A stretch of 64,000 nt of DNA from Burkholderia diffusa (GCF_001718315.1 NZ_CP013362.1:1674001-1738000); one strand, 5' to 3'. Counted from the stretch's first letter, positions 27,201 through 36,212 are shown. A program made the numbers and translations. Notes: a model not told the origin generated them from the sequence alone.

Positions 27201-29276
27201 GCGACGCTCGACGCGCACCTGCGCCGCACGCTGCCCGACTACATGGTGCCCGCCCAATTGATCGTGCTCGACGCGCTGCCGCGCAACGCGAACAGCAAGG
27301 TCGACCGCGCGCGGTTGCCGGCGCGGGTGCGCGTCGAACGCGCATATGAAGCACCGCACGACGGCGACGAAGCCGCGCTCGCGGCGATCTGGCGCGACGT
27401 GCTGAACGTCGAACGCGTTGGCCGTGGCGATCACTTCTTCGAACTCGGCGGCCATTCGCTGGCGGCAGTGCGCGTCGCCACGCGCGTCGCCGAGCGGCTC
27501 GGCCGCGACGTGCCCGTGCGTGCGCTGTTCGAAGCGCCGGTGCTCGCGCAATACGCGCGCCAGATGGCCGACGCGCCGCGCGCCGCGCACGGCGGCGCCG
27601 CGGCGCCGGGTATCGCGATGGTCAAACCCGATGCGCACGGCGTATGGCCGCTGTCGCCCGCGCAACTCGGCCTGTGGTTCCTGTGGCGCGCGCAGCCGGA
27701 CAGCGCCGCGTACAACATTCCGGTCACGCTGCGCGTGCGCGGTCCGCTCGACGTCGACGCACTGCGCGCGGCGTTCTCGTCCACGACGGCCGCGCACCCG
27801 GCGCTGCGCACGCGGCTCGTCGCGCGCGACGGCATGCTGCCGGGCCAGCGGATCGTCGCCGCGACGCCCGTTGCGTTGCCGCTCGTCGACTTGTCGGCAC
27901 GGCCCGATGCGCTTGCCCGGGCGGCGGCGCTGACCGACGCCGATGCGCTCACGCCGTTCGATCTCGCGGCCGATGCGCCGCTGTGGCGAGCCCGCGTGCT
28001 GCGTGTCGGCGACGAAGATCACGTGCTGTCGGTGACGATCCATCACATCGTGTCGGATGGCGAATCGATCGAACTGTGGCTCGACGCGGTGCGCGCACGC
28101 TATGTCGCGTTCGTGCGCGGCGAAGCCGCGTCAGCCACTTCGGCATCGACGTCGACGACGGCAGAAAACACGTCGCTCGTGCTGCCCGCGCCGTGCCGGC
28201 CGGCGCGCGTCGCGTACTGGTGCGACGCGCTGGCCGACCTGCCGCCGCCCGTGCTGCCGCAGCGCGCGAATGCGCCGGCCGTCCCGCAATGGCGCGCGAC
28301 GCGCATCGCGTTCGAATTCGACGCATCGCTGATCCGTGCCGCGCGCGACGCGGCGTCGGCCGCGCACGCGACGCTGCCGATGCTGCTGCATGCGGCGCTC
28401 AACACCGCGCTGTTCCGTCTGACCGGTGCGGCCGACCAGCCGGTCGGCGTGCTGGCATCGACGCGCGAGCTGACGGGCGACGCAGCGCGCGACGCGCTCG
28501 GTCTTTTCATCAATTCCGTGGTCGTGCGCACGCGGCTCGACTCGGCGGCATGCCGCGCTGACGTGCTCGCGCAGGTGCGCGATACGGCGCTCGCCGCGTA
28601 TGCGCATGCCGACGTGCCGTTCGCCGACGTCGTCGCCGCGCTGCGCGCGCCGCGTGCCGCGCACGCCAATTCGCTGTTCCAGGTGATGTTCAACTACCTG
28701 CGTCCGGCCGGTGCCGCCGCGCGCGACTGGGCCGGCCTGTCGCTTGCCGAGTTCGACGACGTGCGTCATCGCGTCGTGTTCACGCTGGAGCTGGACGTCG
28801 TCGAACATCCGGACGGCCGCGTGAGCGCCGCGTTCTCGTATGCGAACGAACTGCTCGACGGCGCATTCGTCGACGCGCTCGTCGGGCTTTACCACGACGA
28901 AGTCGCGCGTTTCGCGGGTGCGCAGCAAGTGGCGCTCGGCGCGCCCGATGCGCTGTTCGCCTCGTCGGCGGCGGTCGCGGACGGAGCGTCGGGCAGTCCG
29001 GCGGCGCACGTCGCGCCGTCATCGCGCGCGCCGCAAGCGGCAGCCGCGCTCGCCGCGCTGTGGTCCGACACGTTCGCGACGGCCGCGCCCGCAGCCGACG
29101 CCGACCTGTTCGAAGCCGGCGCGACTTCCTTCGACGTCGTGCGCTTCGTCGATGCGGCCTGCCGCGCCGGGCATGCACTGACGGTGGCCGACGTATTCGC
29201 GTCGCCGACGCTCGCGGCGCTCGGTGCGCGTATCGATGCGTCGGCTGAAACGGAGGAGGTGCGCGATGCTGGCTGA
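24270..29276 (+). CDS. orbJ: Ornibactin non-ribosomal peptide synthetase, module 4 and terminal C-T
   Basis: 1668 residues with order C-A-T-C-T. Landmarks: C1 HHIVSDG near 184; A YTSGSTG near 660; T1 LGGHSL near 1060; C2 HHIVSDG near 1258 (SPAQLGLWFLWRAQP start near 1128); final T with the altered core GATSFD near 1617. No thioesterase or reductase domain follows. The A domain resembles the first A domain of OrbI (QSVNFDGAHEGW versus ASVNFDAAHECW), consistent with both activating modified ornithine. Ornibactin ends in putrescine, so the last C domain is the likely catalyst of release onto the amine. GGACG precedes the ATG; the 3' end overlaps orbK by 11 bp. Confidence 0.95.
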   Translation: MTKAQPDWLALATRFAQLPDAQRAVFIDKLGAAGIDFRMLPIPPRTPRRDRVPASFAQTRLWLHARLIDAPHAYHITERLALTGRLDAHALRLACDALIARHEALRTTFDEAEDGVAQTIHPPLRCPWRETDLEALPDAQRVARAESVAMADEAGAFDLGVAPLVRAHLIRFDATHHWLALTVHHIVSDGWSSGVMLDELAAFYRAYASGAPVPLAPLPIQYADYALWQRRWLEAGERDRQLAFWRERLDPQRGVLTLPGAAARPARRSARGGRHVFSLDARTGATLRAFAAASGATPFAVLLAALDVLLARATGDARICVGVPAANRERAETAGLIGFFVNTLAIDVDVPAHGDFASLVARTQRALVDAQMHQDVPFEQVVDALGVPRSASHHPLFQVMAAYGERRALPALGTAAAALLPSGTPSAKFDLTLSVEATPDGTFDAAFIYALDLFDGDAIARLAARFVALLDDALARPHMPVGDLDWLPADERAQLFAWNAPAGADEAEPFVPVHARIAAHAQARPDARGVADIDRALTRGEVDARAARIARNLVAAGVRPEMRVGVALQRSVDLLVALIAVLKSGAAFVPLDPAHPRERLAQIVGDAGIAHVLTDGASAASLPQLPALRIWRADEVDGLDEAANVALPDVLPGHAAYVIYTSGSTGKPKGVIVDHAAFARHCAAIVERYGAGENDVFLLFQSVNFDGAHEGWFSQYLSGAAVSVTADVLWPPAQTCAMMIRDGVTMTYVPPGCAAQLAEWALAHGAPPTLRSLTVGGEATSREAFAMLRRAMPNVRVVNGYGPTETVITPTLWMFRPGDDLAKLGDAAYLPIGTLVGARTAHVLDARLHPLPVGVIGELYLGGEGIGVARGYLDRPALTAERFVPDPYGAPGARLYRTGDLVRRRADGVFDFIGRVDHQVKLRGLRIELGEIEAQLAAHDAVREACAIVHGQGAQAQLVAYVELTADAQAAAQPVEAATLDAHLRRTLPDYMVPAQLIVLDALPRNANSKVDRARLPARVRVERAYEAPHDGDEAALAAIWRDVLNVERVGRGDHFFELGGHSLAAVRVATRVAERLGRDVPVRALFEAPVLAQYARQMADAPRAAHGGAAAPGIAMVKPDAHGVWPLSPAQLGLWFLWRAQPDSAAYNIPVTLRVRGPLDVDALRAAFSSTTAAHPALRTRLVARDGMLPGQRIVAATPVALPLVDLSARPDALARAAALTDADALTPFDLAADAPLWRARVLRVGDEDHVLSVTIHHIVSDGESIELWLDAVRARYVAFVRGEAASATSASTSTTAENTSLVLPAPCRPARVAYWCDALADLPPPVLPQRANAPAVPQWRATRIAFEFDASLIRAARDAASAAHATLPMLLHAALNTALFRLTGAADQPVGVLASTRELTGDAARDALGLFINSVVVRTRLDSAACRADVLAQVRDTALAAYAHADVPFADVVAALRAPRAAHANSLFQVMFNYLRPAGAAARDWAGLSLAEFDDVRHRVVFTLELDVVEHPDGRVSAAFSYANELLDGAFVDALVGLYHDEVARFAGAQQVALGAPDALFASSAAVADGASGSPAAHVAPSSRAPQAAAALAALWSDTFATAAPAADADLFEAGATSFDVVRFVDAACRAGHALTVADVFASPTLAALGARIDASAETEEVRDAG

Positions 29277-30291
29277 AGTGCGTCCGGACGGATTCACGAT
29301 GCCGGATACCTGCCGTCTCGCATTCGCGGACGGCCTGTTCGCCGTGCGCGACGATGCGGAGATCCGCGTCGCGCAGGGCGACGGTATCGGCGCGCAGTTG
29401 CTGCGCGCGCAACTCGCGGACGACGGCACGCTGCGCCTCGTCGCGTACAACCATCGTGCGGCGCCGGGCGACCAGCGCCGCGCGCTGCTGGCCGCGCTCG
29501 CCGCCGCGTTTGCCGACGATGCGCGCCGTGCGGCGATCCGGCTCGACCCGGCCGCGTGGCCGGCGGTCGCGCTCGATGCGCTGCGCGCGAGCGGCGTGCT
29601 CGCCGACGGCGGTTTGTGCATGCGTGAAGGCTGGGCGCAGCAGGCCGATCTGTGGCGCGTCGGCACGCCGCTGCCATGCGCGACGCTGCCGATGCTGACC
29701 GACGGCCGGCGGCATCCGCGCCGGCCCCCCGCGCCGCGTGGCGACGTGTATGCGCGCGATCTGCCGGCGCTCGGCGTGCGCTTTACGCTGCGCGGCTGGC
29801 AGCCGGGCGAGGACGCCGTGCGCCTCGCGCACTGGTTCGACGCGCCGCGCGTGCGCGACGGCTGGCCGGGCACGCAGCCCGGCGCGGACGGCACGGCGCC
29901 CGATGCCGATCCGCACGTGACCCCGCTCGTCGGCTGCTTCGACGGCGAACCGTTCGCGTACGTCGAGGCGTTCTGGCTGAAGGAAGACCCGCTCGCGCCG
30001 CACGTCGGCGCGCGCGATTACGACCGCGGGTTGCGGATGCTGGTTGGCGAATCGCGCTGGCGCGGCCCGCAGTGCGTCGCGGGCTGGCTGCCGTCGGTCG
30101 TGCATTACCTGTTTCTCGACGATGCGCGCACCGAAGCGGTCGGCTGCGCGGTCCCGGGCGGCCGCGCGCGGGTCGTCGACACCCTCGCGCGGCACGGCTT
30201 CGCGCGGCAGCGCCGCCTGGCGCTCGCCGACGGGCAGCCGCTGTGGATGCGCACGTTGCGCGAGACCTTCTTCTCCGGCCGTCACGTGTGA
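29266..30291 (+). CDS. orbK: Siderophore N-acyltransferase (GNAT, IucB/RhbD-like)
   Basis: 341 residues from ATG 29266, with GGAGGAG eight bases upstream inside the end of orbJ. The C-terminal half has the siderophore acyltransferase pattern: VGCFDGEPFAYVEAFWLKEDPLAP (about 222-245) and GARDYDRGLRMLVGESRW (about 247-264). The paralogue OrbL shares this layout. It would acylate the N-delta-hydroxy group of ornithine with a hydroxy fatty acid, or assist in that. Odd point: where OrbL and many relatives have His-Pro before the (I/L)(I/V)G strand, OrbK has Thr-Pro (HVTPLVG, Thr at about 219), so the usual catalytic His may be missing. Confidence 0.85.
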   Translation: MLAEVRPDGFTMPDTCRLAFADGLFAVRDDAEIRVAQGDGIGAQLLRAQLADDGTLRLVAYNHRAAPGDQRRALLAALAAAFADDARRAAIRLDPAAWPAVALDALRASGVLADGGLCMREGWAQQADLWRVGTPLPCATLPMLTDGRRHPRRPPAPRGDVYARDLPALGVRFTLRGWQPGEDAVRLAHWFDAPRVRDGWPGTQPGADGTAPDADPHVTPLVGCFDGEPFAYVEAFWLKEDPLAPHVGARDYDRGLRMLVGESRWRGPQCVAGWLPSVVHYLFLDDARTEAVGCAVPGGRARVVDTLARHGFARQRRLALADGQPLWMRTLRETFFSGRHV

Positions 30292-30325
30292 CGGGCCGGT
30301 TTCACCGACAAGGGAGCTGAGAGAC

Positions 30326-31702
30326 ATGCAGAGAGAAACCGTATTCGACCTGATCGGCGTCGGCTTCGGGCCGTCGAACCTGGCGCTGGCCGTGCGCCTC
30401 GCGGAACGAAACGGCACGCGTCCGTTCGCGCATTGCTTCGTCGAACGCCAGCCGGAATTCGGCTGGCATCGCGGGATGCTGCTCGACGACTGCCGGATGC
30501 AGATCTCGTTTCTGAAGGATCTCGTCACGATGCGCGATCCCAAGAGCCGCTACACGTTCATCAACTACCTGTTCGAACGCGGACGGCTGAACGAATTCGT
30601 CAACCTGAAGAACTTCTATCCGACCCGCGTCGAATTCCACGACTACCTGAGCTGGGTTGCCGATGCATTCGACGAGCATGTCCATTACAGCGAAACCGTC
30701 ACGGCGATCGAGCCCGTGCGCGGCGATGGCGCGCGGATCGACGCGCTGCGCGTGCTGTCGCGCGATGCGGCCGGCCACGAGCGCCAGCGCGTGACGCGCG
30801 CGCTGTCGGTCGGCGTCGGCGGCACGCCGGCGGTGCCAGACGCGTTCGCCGCGCTCGGCCGCGATCTCGTGATTCATTCGTCTTCCTACCTGACCGACAT
30901 CGACCGGCTGGTCGCGGCGCCGCATGGCGAGCGCCGCCGTATCGCGGTGATCGGCGCGGGACAGAGCGCGGCCGAGGTGTTCATCGACCTCGCGCGCCGT
31001 TTCCCGCACGTCGACGCGAGCCTCGTGATGCGCGCGGGTGCATTGAAACCGGCCGACGACAGCCCGTTCGTCAACGAGATCTTCAGCCCCGAGTTCACCG
31101 ACGTCGTCTACGCACAGCCGCACGACGCGCGCCGCGCGCTGCTCGAGCGCTATCGCGACACCAACTACGCGGTGGTCGACCGGCCGCTGATCGAGCAGAT
31201 CTACGAAATGCTGTACCTGCAGCGCATCGACGGCACGCCGCGCCACGCGCTGCTCGCGAACCGCGCGATCGAGGCCGCAGTGCGCACCGCCGACGGCCGC
31301 ATCGAGCTGACGCTGCGCGACCGGATGAACGGCGCGACGCGCGTCGAGCGATTCGACGCGCTCGTGCTCGCGACCGGCTATCGGCGCGACACGCATTCGG
31401 CGCTGCTCGAAGGGCTCGCGCCGCATCTGGGCGATGCGCTCGCGCGCGGCGACGTCACGCGCGACTACCAGCTCGCGACGCCCGGGCACTTCGCGCCGCG
31501 CATCTACCTGCAAGGCTGCTGCGAAGACAGTCACGGCCTGTCCGACACGCTGCTGTCGGTCCTGGCGCGGCGCGCGGACGAGATCTGCGCGTCGCTCGAG
31601 GAAGGGGCCGCGCCTGCCGAGCACGACGGCCCGACCGGGGCGCTGCATGAACAACGACATCAAGACGGGGCGAGCGCGGGCCGCATGGCTTTCGCTCTTT
31701 GA
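30326..31702 (+). CDS. pvdA: L-ornithine N5-monooxygenase
   Basis: 458 residues. Start at 30326 with AGGGAG upstream. FAD motif IGVGFGPSNLALA (about residues 8-20), substrate-side QISFLKDLVTMRDPKS (about 65-80), NADPH motif GAGQSAAEVF (about 210-219) and C-terminal ATGYRRDTHSALLEGL (about 350) are all intact. It makes N5-hydroxy-L-ornithine for both Orn residues of ornibactin. Slightly longer than P. aeruginosa PvdA owing to a C-terminal tail. Its stop is 44 bp before the orbA start used here. Confidence 0.95.
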   Translation: MQRETVFDLIGVGFGPSNLALAVRLAERNGTRPFAHCFVERQPEFGWHRGMLLDDCRMQISFLKDLVTMRDPKSRYTFINYLFERGRLNEFVNLKNFYPTRVEFHDYLSWVADAFDEHVHYSETVTAIEPVRGDGARIDALRVLSRDAAGHERQRVTRALSVGVGGTPAVPDAFAALGRDLVIHSSSYLTDIDRLVAAPHGERRRIAVIGAGQSAAEVFIDLARRFPHVDASLVMRAGALKPADDSPFVNEIFSPEFTDVVYAQPHDARRALLERYRDTNYAVVDRPLIEQIYEMLYLQRIDGTPRHALLANRAIEAAVRTADGRIELTLRDRMNGATRVERFDALVLATGYRRDTHSALLEGLAPHLGDALARGDVTRDYQLATPGHFAPRIYLQGCCEDSHGLSDTLLSVLARRADEICASLEEGAAPAEHDGPTGALHEQRHQDGASAGRMAFAL

Positions 31703-31746
31703 CAAAGGCGGTCGGAGACCGCATCGAAAAAGTGGAGCAGAGAAAG

Positions 31747-33999
31747 ATGGAGTGGGCAACAGGCACGCGTGTGCGTGCGATCGCAGCCGCGGCGAGCGTG
31801 GCGTTCGGGATGGCGGCAGGTCATGCATATGCCCAGACGGCGCCGGCCGTGAGCGCGGGCGCCGCGGCGTCGGTCGACAATGCGCATAACGGTGCGTCGG
31901 CCAGTGCGCCGGCCGGCGCGCAGAACGGCTCGGCCGCGGGCACGCTGCCGGCGATCAACGTCAACGCGGGCTCGGAAGGCGACGGCACGGTCGGGCTCGT
32001 CGCGAAGCGCAGCAGGACCGGCACCAAGACCGACACGTCGATCAATGAAATCCCGCAGACGATCAACGTCGTCACCGCGCAGCAGATCGAGATGACCGGC
32101 GCGACCGACGTGAACGCGGCGCTGCGCTACGTGCCGGGCTTCTCGTCGTACGGCTCGGACAACCGGTCCGACTGGTACGCGGCGCTGCGCGGCTTCACAC
32201 CGACCGCGTACGTGAACGGCCTGCAGGTACCGAACACGCTGAACCTGTCGAGCTGGCGCGTCGATCCGTACATGATCGACAGCATCACCGTGCTGCGCGG
32301 GCCGACGTCGGTGCTGTACGGCGCCGGCGACCCGGGCGCGATCATCGATGTGCAGACCAAGACGGCCGACGGCGAGCGCGTGCGCGAAGCCGGCGTGCAG
32401 TTCGGCAACTACGCGCGCAAGCAGTTCATGATCGACGTCGGCGACAAGCTCGACGCGGACGGCAAGTACGCGTATCGGTTCGTCGGCGTCGCGCGCGACG
32501 GCAATGCGCTGACGGGCCCGAACGCCGACCAGCGCGTCGCGCTCGCGCCGTCGTTCCGCTGGCGCCCGGACGCGGATACGTCGCTGACGCTGTCCGCCAC
32601 GTACCTGCAGGACTGGGGCGACATCTCGTCGAACTTCCTGCCGGCGCAAGGCACGGTGCTGCCGAACCCGAACGGGCAACTCGACAAGGACGTCTACGGC
32701 GGCGACCCGAACTTCAACTACTACCGCAAGAAGCAGTGGTCGCTCGGCTACCAGTTCGAGCGGAACCTGAACTCGATGTGGACGTTCCGGCAGAACGCGC
32801 GCTGGATGCACCTGTCGCTCGACAACGGCTCGGTGTTCGGCGCGGGCTTCGCCGACGGCAGCCTGACCGACATCAACCGCTGGGCCGGCGTGTTCCAGAC
32901 GAACTACAGCCGCTTCGACATCGACAACAACCTGCAGGGCCGCTTCGGCACGGGGCCGCTCGAGCACACGCTGCTGCTCGGCTTCCAGTACAACCGGCAG
33001 ACCGCGACCGACAGCGAGTGGCTGGCCGCCGCGCCGACGCTGAACATCTACAACCCGGTCTACACGCCGGTCACGCTGTCGGTGTTCTCGCCGCCGAACA
33101 CGACGTACCGTACCAACACGTACACGACGATGAACACGTTCGGACTGTACGTGCAGGACCAGGTCAAGTGGAACCGCTGGACGCTGACGCTCGGCGGCCG
33201 CGAGGACTGGGTCAACCAGCGGATGGACGACCGCGAGGGCGGCACGCAGTCGAAGGCCGACATCACCGCGTTCACCGGCCGCGTGGGCCTCACGTACCAG
33301 GGCGACTACGGGCTGTCGCCGTATGTCAGCTACGCGACGTCGTTCAACCCGCTGATCGGCGTGAACCTCTACGGCGGCGGGCTGCCGCAGCCGACGCGCG
33401 GCAAGCAGATCGAAGCCGGCCTGCGCTGGCAGCCGCCCGGCAAGAACCTGATGCTGAGCGCGGCGATCTACCAGATCAACCAGACCAACGTGCTCACGTC
33501 GACGCCGCTCGCTCTCGATCCGTCGGGCACCACGTCGGTCCAGACCGGCGAAGTGCGTTCGCGCGGGATCGAGCTGAACGCGACCGGCAAGCTCACGCGC
33601 AACCTGTCGCTGATCGCGTCCTACGTCTACCAGGACGTGAAGAACGTGAAGGCGAACGACGCGTCGCTGAACAACTGGCCGGTCGACATTCCGCGGCCGC
33701 GTCAGATGGCGTCGCTGTGGGCCGACTGGACGTGGCACACGGGGCCGCTCACGGGCTTCGGCCTGGGCGGCGGCGTGCGCTACCAGAGCGCGTCGGCCGG
33801 TGCGGCGGACAACTCGCTGACGGTATCGAGCTACACGCTGTTCGACGCGGGCGTGCATTACGACACGCGCAACTGGCGCTTTGCCGTGAACGGGACGAAC
33901 CTGTTCAACCGCCACTACATCAGCGGTTGCCAGTCGACGAGCGTGTGCATTTTCGGTACCGACCGCACGGTGATCGCCACCGCGAAATACAACTGGTGA
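31747..33999 (+). CDS. orbA: TonB-dependent ferric-ornibactin outer-membrane receptor
   Basis: 750 residues from ATG 31747, preceded by GAGCAGAGAAAG; a TTG at 31699 is in frame but overlaps pvdA. Signal peptide ends near AGHAYA (residue 32). The plug domain follows (INEIPQTINVVTAQQIEMTGATDVNAALRYVPG, with VLRGPTSVLYGAGDPGAIIDVQTK near 190-213) and then a barrel of paired strands ending in YNW, with the terminal aromatic residue needed for barrel assembly. FhuE/FpvA-like siderophore receptor class. No N-terminal signalling domain is present, in keeping with control by OrbS and not by a surface signalling relay. Confidence 0.95.
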   Translation: MEWATGTRVRAIAAAASVAFGMAAGHAYAQTAPAVSAGAAASVDNAHNGASASAPAGAQNGSAAGTLPAINVNAGSEGDGTVGLVAKRSRTGTKTDTSINEIPQTINVVTAQQIEMTGATDVNAALRYVPGFSSYGSDNRSDWYAALRGFTPTAYVNGLQVPNTLNLSSWRVDPYMIDSITVLRGPTSVLYGAGDPGAIIDVQTKTADGERVREAGVQFGNYARKQFMIDVGDKLDADGKYAYRFVGVARDGNALTGPNADQRVALAPSFRWRPDADTSLTLSATYLQDWGDISSNFLPAQGTVLPNPNGQLDKDVYGGDPNFNYYRKKQWSLGYQFERNLNSMWTFRQNARWMHLSLDNGSVFGAGFADGSLTDINRWAGVFQTNYSRFDIDNNLQGRFGTGPLEHTLLLGFQYNRQTATDSEWLAAAPTLNIYNPVYTPVTLSVFSPPNTTYRTNTYTTMNTFGLYVQDQVKWNRWTLTLGGREDWVNQRMDDREGGTQSKADITAFTGRVGLTYQGDYGLSPYVSYATSFNPLIGVNLYGGGLPQPTRGKQIEAGLRWQPPGKNLMLSAAIYQINQTNVLTSTPLALDPSGTTSVQTGEVRSRGIELNATGKLTRNLSLIASYVYQDVKNVKANDASLNNWPVDIPRPRQMASLWADWTWHTGPLTGFGLGGGVRYQSASAGAADNSLTVSSYTLFDAGVHYDTRNWRFAVNGTNLFNRHYISGCQSTSVCIFGTDRTVIATAKYNW

Positions 34000-34084
34000 C
34001 GCCGCGCGCCACGGCGCGCCGGCCGGCCTTCGAGCCGGCGCTGGCGGGCCGCGGCGCCGCCGTCCGCTTTTTCCACGACGCTCC

Positions 34085-34924
34085 ATGCCGAAGAAAAATC
34101 TCGTCTACATCCAGTCGCTGCGCAACGGCGCGGCCGATCGCGCCGGCCAGCCGGTCGCTTACCAGGGCGGCACGCGCTACATGAAGGCGCCGCTCGAATT
34201 CCTCGTCGAGCGCCTGAACGGCTCGCCGCTCGGCGAGCGCTACGCGCTCCAGGGCGTGATCGTCGACGACGACGAAGGCTCGCCGGCCGACCGTGCGAAG
34301 CTCGCCGACTACGGCTTCGCCCGCACGCCCGGCCGCCCGTGGATACTGCCCGACGGGCTGACCGTCCAGGGCCGGCCCGTCGACGAACTGTTCTGCACGA
34401 TTGCGTCGACGTACCGCCGGCTGCCGCGCGACGCGCGCGAGCGCGTGACGGGCAAGCAGGCGTTCGAGCGCCGCCTGCTCGAACGCCTGCTCGAGCTCGA
34501 CGCCGACGTGGTCGTGCTCGACGGGCTGCTCGTGATCCTCGACGAACTGGTGCGCCCCGGCGCGCGCTTTCATCGCCGCATCGCGAACATCCACCCCGGC
34601 ATCACGGCCGACGATTCGCCGTTTCAGCGGCGCGGTGCGTGGGCGACGCTCGACGCGCTGCACGGCGCGCGCGGCGAACGGGTCGACTGGGCGACCGGCA
34701 CGACCTCGCGCGTCGAACCCGTGACGATGACGGGCGCTTCGTTCCACTACGTCGACAACGGCATCGATTCCGGTGAAGTGATCTGCGACGTGCTCGACAC
34801 GCCGATCGCGCCGGGCGACACGATTCTCGAGCTGCGCTGGAACAACTTCCAGCGCAGCCTGTTTCCGGCACTCGAGCGGGGGCTGCACATCCTCGCCGAC
34901 CGCCACGACGCGGGAGCACTGTGA
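34085..34924 (+). CDS. pvdF: N5-hydroxyornithine formyltransferase
   Basis: 279 residues related to GART-type formyltransferases and PvdF. The catalytic-type motif IHPGITADDSPFQRRGAW lies near residues 169-186, with HYVDNGIDSGEVICD (about 219-233), as in formyl-THF-dependent enzymes (Asn, His and Asp positions). It would formylate N5-hydroxyornithine for the C-terminal Orn of ornibactin. It is 85 bp after orbA. Its stop overlaps the orbL start (TGATG). Confidence 0.92.
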   Translation: MPKKNLVYIQSLRNGAADRAGQPVAYQGGTRYMKAPLEFLVERLNGSPLGERYALQGVIVDDDEGSPADRAKLADYGFARTPGRPWILPDGLTVQGRPVDELFCTIASTYRRLPRDARERVTGKQAFERRLLERLLELDADVVVLDGLLVILDELVRPGARFHRRIANIHPGITADDSPFQRRGAWATLDALHGARGERVDWATGTTSRVEPVTMTGASFHYVDNGIDSGEVICDVLDTPIAPGDTILELRWNNFQRSLFPALERGLHILADRHDAGAL

Positions 34925-35943
34925 TGGACGACACGCTGACGAAACCGGCAGGCACGGCGGACGCCGAAGGCGAGGTGGCCGCGGCACTCGATGGCGCCGC
35001 TCGGGCGCAGATGCAACCGACGCCCACCGTCGAGCGCGCATGCGACGCGTGGCGGCCCGACGATGCGCCGGCCGCGCTGCTCGCGGCGTTCGTCGCGCTG
35101 TTCAACACGGATGCGCGGCACGAGGCGGCGACGGTGTCGGTGCCGCTCGGCGGCGCCGATCCGGCGGCTATCGCGTCATACGTCGCGCGCGCGGTGCGCG
35201 ACGGCGTGATCGACGACGCGCGAATCGCGGGCGACAGGCTGCGCCTCACAGCATCGCGCGCGACGTTCTGGCAGAACCCTCGGCCGTGGCTGAAGGCGCC
35301 CGCATCGGGCGGGATGCCGCTGCGCTACACGCTCACGAACGGCCACCGGCATCCGCTGCGGCCGCCGTCGCCGGCCGGCGAGATCTATGCGCGCTACATG
35401 CCGCAGGTCGGGATGACGTTCAGCCTGCGCACCGTCGACATCGATGCGCATGCGCAGCTGTTCAGCGACTGGATGAACCTCGATCGCGTCGCGCATTTCT
35501 GGGACCAGCGCGGCACGCTCGACGAGCACGTCGCCTATCTCGCGGAGCGGCTCGCCGATCCGCACATGCATCCGATGATCGGCTATTTCGACGACACGCC
35601 GTTCGGCTATTTCGAGTTCTACTGGGCGAAGGAGGACCGCCTTGCGCCGTTCTACGACGCGCACGACTACGATCGCGGGCTGCACCTGCTGATCGGCGAC
35701 TCGCGCTTCCAGAGCGCGGGCAAGCTGCATGCGTGGTGGAGCGGGGTGCTGCACTACATGTTCGTCGACGAGCCGCGCACGCAGCGTCTCGTCGGCGAGC
35801 CGCGCATCGATCACGTGCGGCATATCGCATACATGCACCGGCTCGGGTTCTACACGCTGAAGGAGTTCGACTTCCCGCACAAGCGGGCTGCGCTCACCGT
35901 GATGGAGCGCGAGACATTCTTCGACACTTTCCGGTTGCCGTGA
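34924..35943 (+). CDS. orbL: Siderophore N-acyltransferase (GNAT, IucB-like)
   Basis: 339 residues, last gene of the locus. The C-terminal domain keeps the whole family pattern: HMHPMIGYFDDTPFGYFEFYW (key His-Pro near residue 216), KEDRLAPFYDAHDYDRGLHLL and GVLHYMFVDEPRTQR. It is a paralogue of OrbK but retains the likely catalytic His. It is expected to acylate hydroxyornithine with a 3-hydroxy fatty acid, giving the C4-C8 ornibactin forms. The ATG overlaps the pvdF stop; a GTG one codon earlier is possible. Confidence 0.9.
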   Translation: MDDTLTKPAGTADAEGEVAAALDGAARAQMQPTPTVERACDAWRPDDAPAALLAAFVALFNTDARHEAATVSVPLGGADPAAIASYVARAVRDGVIDDARIAGDRLRLTASRATFWQNPRPWLKAPASGGMPLRYTLTNGHRHPLRPPSPAGEIYARYMPQVGMTFSLRTVDIDAHAQLFSDWMNLDRVAHFWDQRGTLDEHVAYLAERLADPHMHPMIGYFDDTPFGYFEFYWAKEDRLAPFYDAHDYDRGLHLLIGDSRFQSAGKLHAWWSGVLHYMFVDEPRTQRLVGEPRIDHVRHIAYMHRLGFYTLKEFDFPHKRAALTVMERETFFDTFRLP

Positions 35944-36155
35944 CCGGATGCGGGCGCGAAGCGTCGATGCGTCGATTCGCCGGCGTCGATGTTTCGCGCG
36001 ACTGGAAGCGGGCGCACATCGGCCGTTCGGGATATGGATCGGGCGGGCGGCATGAGGAAGAATGGACCGCTCCCTCAACGCACACAGGTCGTGACGACAT
36101 GGCAAGCAGATCCGCAACAGCATCGAGCGCGCTCCCCGGCTCGCATGCTTCGATG

Positions 36156-36183
36156 TTGACATATGCCGGCATATGCCTAGAAT
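36156..36183 (+). promoter_or_regulatory. vapBC promoter with embedded palindromic operator
   Basis: -35 TTGACA (36156-36161), 16-bp spacer, -10 TAGAAT (36178-36183): a near-consensus sigma-70 promoter. A perfect 16-bp palindrome CATATGCCGGCATATG (36160-36175) fills the spacer and overlaps the -35. It is AT-rich against its surroundings. Autorepression by the VapB/VapBC complex is the obvious reading. Confidence 0.8.
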
Positions 36184-36212
36184 GGGCGCATCGTACTCCC
36201 GTGGAGTGGCTC

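Noticed and set aside
31699..31746. TTG start for OrbA inside the pvdA stop
   Set aside because: It would put 16 charged residues ahead of the signal peptide; ATG 31747 has a ribosome binding site.
35944..36150. Transposon or phage attachment site at the orbL-vapBC junction
   Set aside because: No tRNA end, no direct repeat and no integrase or transposase could be seen on either side of the toxin-antitoxin region.
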